From contig JAMCTA010000124.1 of NCBI GenBank assembly GCA_023381895.1, positions 1-5,498 of the forward strand: a stretch of 5,498 nt of DNA. Reading direction: 5' to 3'. Below are positions 1 through 5,388 of this stretch, piece by piece (position 1 is the stretch's first letter; the number at the start of each line of letters is the position of its first letter). The DNA is from Chloroflexota bacterium (GTDB taxonomy: Bacteria > Chloroflexota > UBA4733). The position numbers were made by a program, and so were the translations under genes. Under the pieces are notes generated by a model, which worked only from the letters and a program-made list of their open reading frames with translations, was not told where the DNA came from and did not search any database.

Positions 1-360
1 ATCGTCGGCAAGGGAACCATGGGGCCTGAGGCCATGGTCGCCCTGAAGGAAGTGGGTGGATGTTTCCTGAACTCGACCGGCGGTTGCGCCGTGCTATATG
101 CCAGGCAGGTAGAGGAGGTTGTGGCAGTACACTGGCTCGATCTTGGAGAGCCTGAGGCTGCCTGGGTGGTGAGGGTGCGAGAGATGGGGCCGCTGGTCGT
201 TGGGATCGACTCCACCGGCGGAAGCCTTTTCGCAGAGATGAGGTCGCGCACTGCCCCGAACCTGGCACGGGTTTACGAGCAGGCCGGTCTTGACGTCACA
301 CAGAAGCTAGCCTATTTGCCCAAGCGAGTGCCAGCGTCAGGCCAGCCTTCACCGCGGTAG
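1..360 (+). CDS. Class I fumarate hydratase / L(+)-tartrate dehydratase-type β subunit, C-terminal part (5' end outside window)
   Basis: This is the last 119 residues of a fumarase class I β chain; the frame is open from base 1, so the ATG at 19 is internal and not the start. Seen: IVGKGTMG at residues 1-8 matches the family's GKG-x-MG turn. It is followed by a STGGCAVLYA segment (25-34), where the family has a GG-A-rich stretch, then HWLDLGEPEAAW (44-55) and a GIDSTGGSLF strand-turn (68-77). Family knowledge: the two-subunit enzyme reversibly hydrates fumarate to L-malate in the cytoplasm (or dehydrates tartrate), using a [4Fe-4S] cluster bound mainly by the α subunit. Full β chains are about 185-205 residues, so roughly the first 80 are missing here. 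About 40 residues follow the DSTGGSLF segment, ending in a Pro/Ser/Arg tail (VPASGQPSPR). Fumarase and tartrate dehydratase cannot be told apart from this fragment. The α subunit is presumably upstream, outside the window. Confidence 0.9.
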   Translation: MVGKGTMGPEAMVALKEVGGCFLNSTGGCAVLYARQVEEVVAVHWLDLGEPEAAWVVRVREMGPLVVGIDSTGGSLFAEMRSRTAPNLARVYEQAGLDVTQKLAYLPKRVPASGQPSPR

Positions 361-445
361 GGGCAAGAGCGTGCTGTAGATAGCCCGCTGGACTTCGCGA
401 CCAGCGCGCCCAGTCAACGGCAGACAGAAGCCCAGCTCGCTCAAT

Positions 446-463
446 ACGGTCCAGCGTGGGACC
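446..463. repeat. Short inverted repeat upstream of the flavodiiron gene
   Basis: A perfect GGTCC-N6-GGACC inverted repeat lies at 448-463 in the 142-bp gap between the fumarase β gene and the flavodiiron gene, about 40 bp before the ATG at 503. It could be an operator half-site pair or a weak leader hairpin. A 5-bp arm is common by chance at this base composition. Confidence 0.25.
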
Positions 464-488
464 CAGATCCAGGCTTGGAGACAAGTAG

Positions 489-495
489 AAGGAGG
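489..495 (+). promoter_or_regulatory. Ribosome binding site of the flavodiiron gene
   Basis: AAGGAGG ends 7 nt before the ATG at 503. This is a near-perfect Shine-Dalgarno and fixes the start codon. Confidence 0.85.
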
Positions 496-502
496 TTCCT
501 CG

Positions 503-1684
503 ATGAAAGCCAGAGAAATGAGGGATGGCGTCTACTTCGTGGGGGCAGTCGACTGGGGCAGGCGATTGTTCGACGCGCTAGTGGCGCTTCCAGACGGAAC
601 AAGCTACGACGCGTATCTGGTCCAGGGGACAGAGGGCACGGCTCTTCTTGACACCGTGGATCCCAGTATGTCCGAGATCCTGCTGGAGCAACTGGCCGAC
701 TTCCCAACAATAGACTACGTTGTCGCACATCATGCGGAGCAGGACCACTCTGGTTCTATCCCCATCGTCCTTTCCAGGTATCCGGAGGCAAAGGTCGTCA
801 CCTCGCCAAAGGGCAAAGGCATGCTGATGGACCTCCTGCGGATTCCGGATGAGAAGTTCGTTACGGTGGATGATCGCGAGACTCTCTCCCTCGGGAACAA
901 GACGCTGGAATTCATATATACGCCATGGGTTCACTGGCCGGAGACCATGTCGACATACCTTCGAGAGGATCGGGTTCTTTTCAGCTGCGACTTCTTCGGC
1001 GCGCATCTGGCTACCTCCGACCTGTACGCCGCTGACGACATGCCAGTCTACCAGGCGGCGAAGAGATACTACGCCGAGATCATGATGCCATTTCGAACCT
1101 TCATTCAGAGGAACCTGGACAAGCTCAAGGAGTATCAAATTGACGTTATAGCCCCCAGCCATGGGCCGGCGTATGACAAGCCCGGGTTCATTATCGACGC
1201 CTATCGAGAATGGGCATCAGATGTCCCGAAGAATGAGGTCGTGATCCCCTACGTCTCGATGCACGGCAGCACCAAGACAATGGTGGATTACCTGGTTAGC
1301 GCGTTGGTATCGAAGGGAATCTCAGTGCAGCAGTTTGATCTGGCAGTGACTGATATTGGGAAACTCGCGGTTGCTCTGGTCGACGCCGCCACCATCGTAA
1401 TCGGAACGTCCACAGTACACGTGGGCCCGCACCCTCTGGTGGTTTCCGCCGCCTACGTGGCCAACAGTCTGAGATGTAAGGCAAAGTTCGCATCTATAAT
1501 CGGCTCCTACGGCTGGGGGAGCAAGGCAGTCGAGCAGATCACGAACCAGATTCCCAACCTGAAGGTCGAAATGCTTGAGCCGGTGATGTGCAAGGGATTT
1601 CCCTCTGAGAACGACTTCAAAGCCCTTGATGCAATGGCCGGCTCCATCGCCGCAAAGCACGAGGCGCTGCATCTAGTAAGATAG
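503..1684 (+). CDS. fprA: FprA-family A-type flavoprotein (flavodiiron protein, O2/NO reductase)
   Basis: A complete 393-aa flavodiiron protein of the minimal class A size: a metallo-β-lactamase-like diiron domain (about 1-245) followed by a flavodoxin domain (about 247-393), with no fused rubredoxin or reductase module. All six usual iron ligands are visible: H77, E79, D81 and H82 in the HAEQDH motif, H144 in PWVHWPETM, D163 in SCDFFG, and H220 in PSHGP (E79, H77 and H144 on one iron; D81/H82-side and H220 on the other, D163 bridging by family analogy). The FMN site is shown by the phosphate loop SMHGSTKTM (252-260), TSTVHVGPHP (302-311) and SYGWGSKAV (335-343). Family role: cytoplasmic four-electron reduction of O2 to water and/or NO to N2O, protecting anaerobes. 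The electron donor is usually rubredoxin or, in some lineages, F420H2; no donor gene is in the window. It sits 142 bp after fumarase β and 55 bp before the next gene on the same strand. Whether it prefers O2 or NO cannot be read from the sequence. Confidence 0.96.
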   Translation: MKAREMRDGVYFVGAVDWGRRLFDALVALPDGTSYDAYLVQGTEGTALLDTVDPSMSEILLEQLADFPTIDYVVAHHAEQDHSGSIPIVLSRYPEAKVVTSPKGKGMLMDLLRIPDEKFVTVDDRETLSLGNKTLEFIYTPWVHWPETMSTYLREDRVLFSCDFFGAHLATSDLYAADDMPVYQAAKRYYAEIMMPFRTFIQRNLDKLKEYQIDVIAPSHGPAYDKPGFIIDAYREWASDVPKNEVVIPYVSMHGSTKTMVDYLVSALVSKGISVQQFDLAVTDIGKLAVALVDAATIVIGTSTVHVGPHPLVVSAAYVANSLRCKAKFASIIGSYGWGSKAVEQITNQIPNLKVEMLEPVMCKGFPSENDFKALDAMAGSIAAKHEALHLVR

Positions 1685-1739
1685 ATTTTCCCAGCAGTGG
1701 ATTCACGTCCCTGCATTCGTTCATTGAGGAGCAGAGACG

Positions 1740-2504
1740 ATGGTCATGCTCGTCTCCACACTGCACGACCCCGATGGGAGGATGGTCGAGGCGACCGAGC
1801 GGCTGCTGGGCCAGCTTATGGAGCTGTATGAAGGAATAGCCGTGGTTTCCACACCGAGCACATCGCCAAGGCTGCTGGGTGCTTTGTCGGGGACCTCGGT
1901 AGAATCTATCGAAGAGAGCAACGGCGCCGTCGGGATCGGCAGGCGGCACGCCCTTAGGCTCGGCCTGCGCCCAGGAGCACACCACCTGCACTACTGCGAT
2001 TTCGACCGCGTGCTGCACTGGATCAGCCGGTACCCTTCGGAACTCGCGGCGACCGTCAGCGCGATCCAGACGCACGACTACCTGATGATTGGGCGCACAG
2101 AGAGAGCGTTCGCCACACACCCACGCGTCCAGGTCGATACCGAGGGTATCACCAACCATGCCTTCTCCCTCTGGTACGGCGAGCCGGTGGATGTGGCTGC
2201 TGGCTCCTGCGGAGTCTCCAGGCGAGCGGCCCACCTGCTACTGGAGCGCTCGACTGCTCCTACCAACGCCACGGACACGGAGTGGCCCGCCATAGTGCGG
2301 ATCGCAGGGATGGGGGTGGGGTTCATCCGCACCGAGGGGCTGGAGTTCGAAACTCCGGACTACTTTGGCGAGGAGATCGCGACCGCTGGCTCGCTGGAGT
2401 CATGGATGGAGCTGAGGTCGCGACCGCTGGAAGCCTGGGTCTCCCGAACGCGTCTCGCGCTGGAGTCGCTGGAAGCACTACGCGCCGTCGAGAACGAGGG
2501 ATGA
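1740..2504 (+). CDS. Conserved hypothetical protein, GT-A glycosyltransferase-like
   Basis: A 254-aa soluble protein that I cannot assign to a named family. Seen: a hydrophobic β-strand start (MVMLVSTLHDPDGR), then a segment like the nucleotide-sugar half of GT-A folds: GAVGIGRRHALRLGL (62-76) followed by HHLHYCDFDR (81-90), where DFD resembles the metal-binding DxD of family 2-type transferases. Further stretches that look conserved are GRTERAFATHPRV (118-130), a TEGITNHAFSLW segment (134-145), DVAAGSCGVSRRAA (151-164) and TDTEWPAI (178-185), where an acidic pair could act in acceptor binding or catalysis. No signal peptide or membrane helix is apparent. Start choice: TGAGGAG at 1725-1731 lies 8 nt before the ATG at 1740; the second ATG at 1746 is more poorly spaced. 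It follows the flavodiiron gene by 55 bp without an obvious terminator, so co-transcription is possible. Substrate and activity are unknown; a non-enzymatic GT-A-like protein is also possible. Confidence 0.85.
   Translation: MVMLVSTLHDPDGRMVEATERLLGQLMELYEGIAVVSTPSTSPRLLGALSGTSVESIEESNGAVGIGRRHALRLGLRPGAHHLHYCDFDRVLHWISRYPSELAATVSAIQTHDYLMIGRTERAFATHPRVQVDTEGITNHAFSLWYGEPVDVAAGSCGVSRRAAHLLLERSTAPTNATDTEWPAIVRIAGMGVGFIRTEGLEFETPDYFGEEIATAGSLESWMELRSRPLEAWVSRTRLALESLEALRAVENEG
2377..2467 (+). repeat. Short direct repeats in the 3' part of the GT-A-like gene
   Basis: TCGCGACCGCTGG occurs twice (2377-2389 and 2418-2430, 41 bp apart) in two different reading frames. CGCTGGAGTC occurs at 2392-2401 and 2458-2467 in the same frame, giving LES in both copies. 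This may be a small internal duplication in the C-terminal helix region or coincidence. Confidence 0.4.
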
Positions 2505-2529
2505 CCCGTGGAGGCATCAACTGAACGTG

Positions 2530-3144
2530 TTAGGGAGAGGCGAGTCCGCCCGCGCTTTTAGAAGACGCGGCCTTTGCCTCGGGAATCACCATGAGGAACA
2601 ACAGGATGCCCGCGGCTATCACAAGGTCACCCGGACTTACGATCACCGATCTGGTTAGCGGCTGTGGTGCTCGGAGCAGTACTGAGTCGCCGAGGAAGGC
2701 CAGCCGTGTGGCGGGCCCTATCTGAGCGTGAGCCGTCCAAATCCCCGCCGTCTCCTCAGCCACCATCTTATCTAGGCTTCCCTGGGCCGCCATTTGCCCG
2801 GGGTCCACTGGCATCTGCCCGCCGTTGGCAGCTATTACCACCGCGTTCATCAGAAGCCCCACACCCATGACGGCGATACCAAGGCCGCGGCGATTGAGCC
2901 ACGCAAAGACAAGCAGTAGGCCCAGTGACGTTATGTAGAGCACCCCGCCGGCCTGAGGAAAACCAGGAAGCGTAGGCGTGGACAGGAATGGACCCGACGC
3001 CGCCAGGACCATCAGCAGTTGCAGGCCGAGTCCCATCAAAAGGAGCCCTATCCACCGAAACCGCCGGACCAAGAGGAAGGAAAGGGGTCTACGCGTGACT
3101 GCAGCCAGCATCAGGCCTATCAGAGCCACCGGCCACAAGAACAT
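2530..3144 (-). CDS. DUF5317-like integral membrane protein
   Basis: A 204-aa polytopic membrane protein of unknown function. Likely helices are at residues 3-16, 31-50, 67-83, 87-106 and 172-187. The hallmark I recognise for DUF5317 is the end of helix 4 running into AANGGQMPV (105-113). It is followed by a loop of about 60 residues containing ATRLAFLGDSV (145-155) and then a GD-containing entry to the last helix (SPGDLVIAAG, 170-179). The tail (AKAASSKSAGG...) is short, polar and probably cytoplasmic. Start choice: ATG at 3144, because GGGGAG lies 7 nt upstream. In-frame TTG (3162) and GTG (3159) starts would overlap the preceding gene and add six residues. The gene follows the HD-GYP stop codon by only 4 nt, implying one transcript and translational coupling. 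It converges with the GT-A-like gene, leaving a 25-bp gap with no clear terminator. No reaction or partner is known to me; a role beside the HD-GYP protein is inferred from position only. Confidence 0.82.
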   Translation of the reverse strand: MFLWPVALIGLMLAAVTRRPLSFLLVRRFRWIGLLLMGLGLQLLMVLAASGPFLSTPTLPGFPQAGGVLYITSLGLLLVFAWLNRRGLGIAVMGVGLLMNAVVIAANGGQMPVDPGQMAAQGSLDKMVAEETAGIWTAHAQIGPATRLAFLGDSVLLRAPQPLTRSVIVSPGDLVIAAGILLFLMVIPEAKAASSKSAGGLASP

Positions 3145-3148
3145 TATT

Positions 3149-4513
3149 CTACTCCCCACCAACTGGGATAACCGAAGCCGCTTCCTTCCTGACTAGTCCA
3201 GGTTGGGCGACAACGCCTGACTCCGCTAGCGTTTCCACGAAAGCTGCCACGACATTGGGATCGAACTGTTTACCAGAGTCCGCGATGAGCAGGCTGATAG
3301 CCTTGGTCGAATCCATTCCCTTCCGGTAAACCCTGTCGGACGTCATGGCCTGGTAAGCGTCAGCCACATGAATGATGCGTGCGCCCAGGGGAATCTGTTC
3401 TCCCTTCAAGCCGCTCGGATACCCAGATCCGTCGAAATGTTCCTGGTGATAGAGCACCATTTCGGCGCCTGGGCGGAAGAGCGAGAAATAGCGAAGGACC
3501 TTCGCGCCCTCCGCCGGGTGGAGCTGCATCACCGACCGTTCTTCGTCGTTTAGAGCGGCAGGCTTGTGGAGCACTTGATCGGGCGTTCCGATCTTGCCTA
3601 TGTCGTGAAGAAGGGCCGATAGGTTGATCATCTCAACCTCCCGCAAAGGAAGGCCAAGCTTGGTCGCTGTCTGCGTTGCGTACCGCGCCACATCGACTGA
3701 ATGGCGGTATGCGTAAGAGTCTCGGGAATCGACCATCTCCGCGACACCGATCAGCGCCCGCAAAGTCTCGTCCTTCAACTGAGCGGTTGCCCTAAAGGCG
3801 ACACGAAGCACGACCAAAGGGATAGGAAGCAGCACGAGAGCAAAGGGGCTCACCGTCCACATGATGGCGCCGATTGTGCCAATGCTTAGCATGCCAAAAT
3901 ACGGCGCTATGGTCTCCCAGCTGTCCTGTTTCCACTGCTCGAAGACGCTTGAGCCTTTCAGCATCGCCAGGATGCCCGCAACCAACGAAGTGTTCACAAC
4001 GAAGTAAGATGTAAGCGTCAGTGCAAGAGCGAGTATTCCCTCCGCGGAGGTGACAAAGCTCGCGAAAGAGCGGGGGTTGGTGCCTATCCGAAGTAGGAAT
4101 GCTCCGCTGATACCAACTGTGAGGACGTACTGTCCAGTATTGAAAGCGGTCTTCAGAGCGCCTTTGTGGTCCCGTAGGTCGGCTGCCAGAACTGACACGC
4201 CGGCCGCGACAATGGTGAGGGCTGGGCCATACAGCAGTAGGCTAGCGATGAAGGCCGAGCTCGAAAGAGAAATGTTGTTCTTGTTGCTGTCGAATATGCG
4301 CGCACTCGGTATTTGAACTGGGAACAGCTCGGCGGCAAAGCCGGCGAAAGCGAATATGGAGGCAGCAGCCACAAGCTCCCAGACACTGCACTCGGGGGAA
4401 GGCCAGCCAGCACCTGGGCTCATAAGATAGCCGAGGGCAAGTGCCACGGCGCTTCCGACTACAACCCAGATGTAGATCAGTGCCACTGTGGGAAGTTTGC
4501 TATCGCCGGCCAC
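3149..4513 (-). CDS. Membrane-anchored HD-GYP domain protein (probable c-di-GMP phosphodiesterase)
   Basis: A 454-aa protein with an N-terminal multi-helix membrane domain (about residues 8-240, roughly seven to eight hydrophobic segments) and a C-terminal HD-GYP domain (about 245-440). HD-GYP signatures seen: AYRHS (268-272), LLHDIGK (301-307), HPAEG (332-336), HQEHFDGSGYP (356-366), then IPLGARIIHVADAYQAMTS with D385. The GYP motif and the flanking ARII-DAY-AMTSDR-YR pattern are typical of the family, which hydrolyses cyclic di-GMP to pGpG/GMP with two or three metal ions in the cytoplasm. One departure is HQE where the usual motif is HHE. The membrane part looks like a sensor domain, but no extracellular ligand domain is evident. 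Start choice: GTG at 4513, with GGAG 6 nt upstream and a transmembrane helix starting soon after. The frame stays open to a GTG at 4642, but those 43 extra residues are Arg/Pro-rich with no good ribosome site. It is followed after 4 nt by the DUF5317-like gene. Confidence 0.93.
   Translation of the reverse strand: MAGDSKLPTVALIYIWVVVGSAVALALGYLMSPGAGWPSPECSVWELVAAASIFAFAGFAAELFPVQIPSARIFDSNKNNISLSSSAFIASLLLYGPALTIVAAGVSVLAADLRDHKGALKTAFNTGQYVLTVGISGAFLLRIGTNPRSFASFVTSAEGILALALTLTSYFVVNTSLVAGILAMLKGSSVFEQWKQDSWETIAPYFGMLSIGTIGAIMWTVSPFALVLLPIPLVVLRVAFRATAQLKDETLRALIGVAEMVDSRDSYAYRHSVDVARYATQTATKLGLPLREVEMINLSALLHDIGKIGTPDQVLHKPAALNDEERSVMQLHPAEGAKVLRYFSLFRPGAEMVLYHQEHFDGSGYPSGLKGEQIPLGARIIHVADAYQAMTSDRVYRKGMDSTKAISLLIADSGKQFDPNVVAAFVETLAESGVVAQPGLVRKEAASVIPVGGE
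3152..3157 (-). promoter_or_regulatory. Ribosome binding site of the DUF5317-like gene, embedded in the HD-GYP 3' end
   Basis: GGGGAG (minus strand) overlaps the last codons of the HD-GYP gene and ends 7 nt before the ATG at 3144. It decides the start of the downstream gene and indicates coupled translation, since ribosomes terminating at TAG (3151-3149) are 4 nt from the next start. Confidence 0.7.
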
Positions 4514-4519
4514 TAGACA

Positions 4520-4523
4520 CTCC
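4520..4523 (-). promoter_or_regulatory. Ribosome binding site supporting the 4513 start
   Basis: GGAG on the minus strand, 6 nt before the GTG at 4513. The alternative GTG at 4642 has no comparable purine-rich site in its 5-12 nt upstream. Confidence 0.5.
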
Positions 4524-4761
4524 AGAACAACCCAAGGAAGTTGACACGCAAGGCGCCGCGCGACAGGCACCGGTGCTGCCACATTATCAGAGATAACCGA
4601 GCCTGAGGGGAACCAGGAAATCCGGCGCAACGCCCGCGTCACAGCGCCGACACTCTACCGAACGTACGTAGTCTAGCGTGTTTGGCTCGCTTTTGGTAGA
4701 TCCTTGCTTGCCGACGCTGCGCCACGAATCTGTGGGAGAGCTTCCTTCCGATTCAGCCGAG

Positions 4762-4779
4762 GACAGACGAGGATCTGTC
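4762..4779. repeat. Inverted repeat GACAGA-N6-TCTGTC
   Basis: A perfect 6-bp-arm inverted repeat with a 6-nt centre. If a transcript starts near 4905 on the minus strand, it would form a hairpin in the leader of the HD-GYP gene. It could instead be a dimeric regulator site. No T-run follows on either strand, so a simple terminator is unlikely. Confidence 0.4.
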
Positions 4780-4808
4780 GAAAGCGCATGATGGATGGGG
4801 AGCGTTCT

Positions 4809-4853
4809 GCGCGTCTCCTGACTCGTCGTCGCTGTGTGGAGCGACCGACGCGC
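4809..4853. repeat. Two mutually exclusive hairpins
   Basis: The arms CGTCGTCGCT (4824-4833) and AGCGACCGACG (4840-4850) pair over 10 bp with one bulged C and a GTGTGG loop. Alternatively GCGCGTC (4809-4815) pairs perfectly with GACGCGC (4847-4853). The two pairings share 4847-4850, so they compete, as in attenuators and riboswitch expression platforms. Whether this stretch is transcribed is unknown. Confidence 0.4.
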
Positions 4854-4911
4854 AGGCGAATGTAAGGCACCGCTACCTTTTCGTCGTCATATTACTTCTC
4901 GATGAGCGCGA

Positions 4912-4917
4912 GTTATA
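4912..4917 (-). promoter_or_regulatory. Candidate -10 element of a minus-strand promoter
   Basis: TATAAC on the minus strand (5 of 6 to TATAAT). No good -35 is found at 17 bp (TCCCGC), which is the pattern of an activator-dependent promoter. The tandem GGGACT boxes lie directly upstream, centred about 48 and 71 bp before the expected start near 4905. The nearest downstream gene is the HD-GYP protein. Confidence 0.3.
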
Positions 4918-4942
4918 TCGGATAGTCGCCCCGAGCGGGATT

Positions 4943-4985
4943 TCCGGGACTAATGGCCCTACAAATCCGGGACTGAGGGCTCAAG
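4943..4985. promoter_or_regulatory. Tandem GGGACT boxes resembling DosR/NarL-family operator
   Basis: TCCGGGACT occurs at 4943-4951 and again at 4966-4974, a 23-bp period; over 23 bp the copies agree at 17 positions. The first copy, GGGACTAATGGCCC (4946-4959), matches 12 of 14 positions of the mycobacterial DosR core GGGACTWWAGTCCC; the second matches 10 of 14. A pair of imperfect palindromes about two helical turns apart is typical of LuxR/NarL-type response regulators. The regulator is not in the window and its identity is inferred. Confidence 0.4.
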
Positions 4986-5243
4986 AAGTCCGCACGACGG
5001 TCGAATAACATTAGTGACGGATGAGAATGAGGTTCCTGAGTATCTGGCGCGAGCCGTCGTTCGGAGCGGAATCTCGGATGAGCCCAAACAAAAGCGCACC
5101 CCCTTTCCTCGCGCGGTCACACGCGAAGGTAGGAGGTACGCTTGGTCCAAGGATAGCCGCCCGACAAACGTTCAGCCCGCGGACCTGTCCGTCAGAAAGG
5201 AGGTCGCGCGTAAACGCGTCGCTGGCGCCCTTGGGCTCGGGGT

Positions 5244-5283
5244 CTCGCCTTGAGGGCGAGTAGCTGGGCTGTTAGCCCCAGCT
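5244..5283 (-). terminator. Two consecutive hairpins at and after the microprotein stop codon
   Basis: The first hairpin (5262-5283) pairs AGCTGGG with CCCAGCT over 7 bp, extendable by 2 bp around a bulge, with the TAA stop of the microprotein in its loop region. Directly after it on the minus strand, CTCGCC/GGCGAG (5244-5260) forms a 6-bp stem with a 5-nt loop. No T-run follows, so intrinsic termination is doubtful; RNA 3'-end protection or translational control are alternatives. Confidence 0.35.
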
Positions 5284-5370
5284 GTTGCCTGCACCGGCGG
5301 CAGCCGCCAATCCCATGAGGGCTATGCCGATGTAAGCGACCTTGACCCAGATGTTCCGCCACTTGACCAT
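5272..5370 (-). CDS. Putative 32-aa cationic/hydrophobic membrane microprotein
   Basis: A 32-codon reading frame, ATG at 5370 to TAA at 5274-5272. The peptide starts MVKWRNIWVK (net positive, two Trp), then has a hydrophobic run VAYIGIALMGL (11-21), an Ala/Gly stretch AAAAGAG (22-28) and ends NSWG. This reads as a single short transmembrane helix with a positive N-terminus, or a signal-like peptide. Evidence that it is translated: AAGGAGGG (5386-5379) ends 8 nt before the ATG, the best Shine-Dalgarno on this strand in the window, and 26 of 32 codons end in G or C. I recognise no family. Possible roles are a small membrane regulator, a leaderless Trp/Lys-type bacteriocin, a type I toxin-like peptide, or a regulatory upstream peptide. 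The next gene on the same strand is over 750 bp away, so it appears to stand alone. An inverted repeat precedes its ribosome site and a hairpin encloses its stop. Confidence 0.6.
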   Translation of the reverse strand: MVKWRNIWVKVAYIGIALMGLAAAAGAGNSWG

Positions 5371-5378
5371 AGTAGATT

Positions 5379-5386
5379 CCCTCCTT
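5379..5386 (-). promoter_or_regulatory. Strong ribosome binding site of the microprotein
   Basis: AAGGAGGG on the minus strand, 8 nt before the ATG at 5370. Its quality and spacing are the main support for the 32-codon gene. Confidence 0.6.
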
Positions 5387-5388
5387 GT

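Larger units (their letters stand above)
4514..5271. other. Long gene-poor region between the microprotein and the HD-GYP gene
   Basis: About 760 bp with no convincing gene on either strand. The first 129 bp (to 4642) are an open in-frame extension of the HD-GYP gene. The rest contains several inverted repeats (4567-4576, 4762-4779, 4824-4850), tandem GGGACT boxes (4943-4985) and a TATAAC hexamer. It also holds a 12-bp CGCGT-AA-ACGCG repeat (5207-5218) and perfect AGGAGG-type sequences on the + strand near 5132 and 5197 that lead into no usable reading frame. The content suits a regulatory or leader region; an undescribed non-coding RNA or decayed gene cannot be excluded. Confidence 0.6.

Noticed and set aside
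458..471. GGGAC sequence before the flavodiiron gene as a third DosR-like box
   Set aside because: It matches only about 8 of 14 core positions, near what is expected by chance at this base composition.
296..484. Minus-strand frame of 62 codons over the fumarase-fprA gap
   Set aside because: The peptide reads plausibly in part, but it overlaps the fumarase 3' end, has no recognised family and no supporting ribosome site.
578..1162. Long minus-strand frame opposite the flavodiiron gene
   Set aside because: Antisense shadow of a gene with all active-site motifs intact; no ribosome site or recognisable protein.
1617..2234. Minus-strand frame of 205 codons across the fprA end and the GT-A-like gene
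   Set aside because: It runs antisense through two well-supported + strand genes and has a composition typical of a shadow frame.
2501..2524. ATG overlapping the stop of the GT-A-like gene (ATGA), encoding seven residues
   Set aside because: Too short to support; it ends 5 bp before the convergent gene's stop and has no independent evidence.
4673..4870. Minus-strand frame of 65 codons upstream of the HD-GYP gene
   Set aside because: GTG start without a ribosome site, strongly Arg-rich product; more likely part of a leader region.
4959..5150. Minus-strand frame of 63 codons
   Set aside because: A purine-rich stretch lies near an internal GTG, but the peptide is Ser/Arg-rich with no recognisable pattern and overlaps the GGGACT boxes.
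5014..5263. Two overlapping + strand frames of about 80 codons (GTG at 5014, ATG at 5021)
   Set aside because: Neither has a ribosome site, both peptides look like Arg/Ser/Pro-rich translations of non-coding DNA, and neither resembles a known family.
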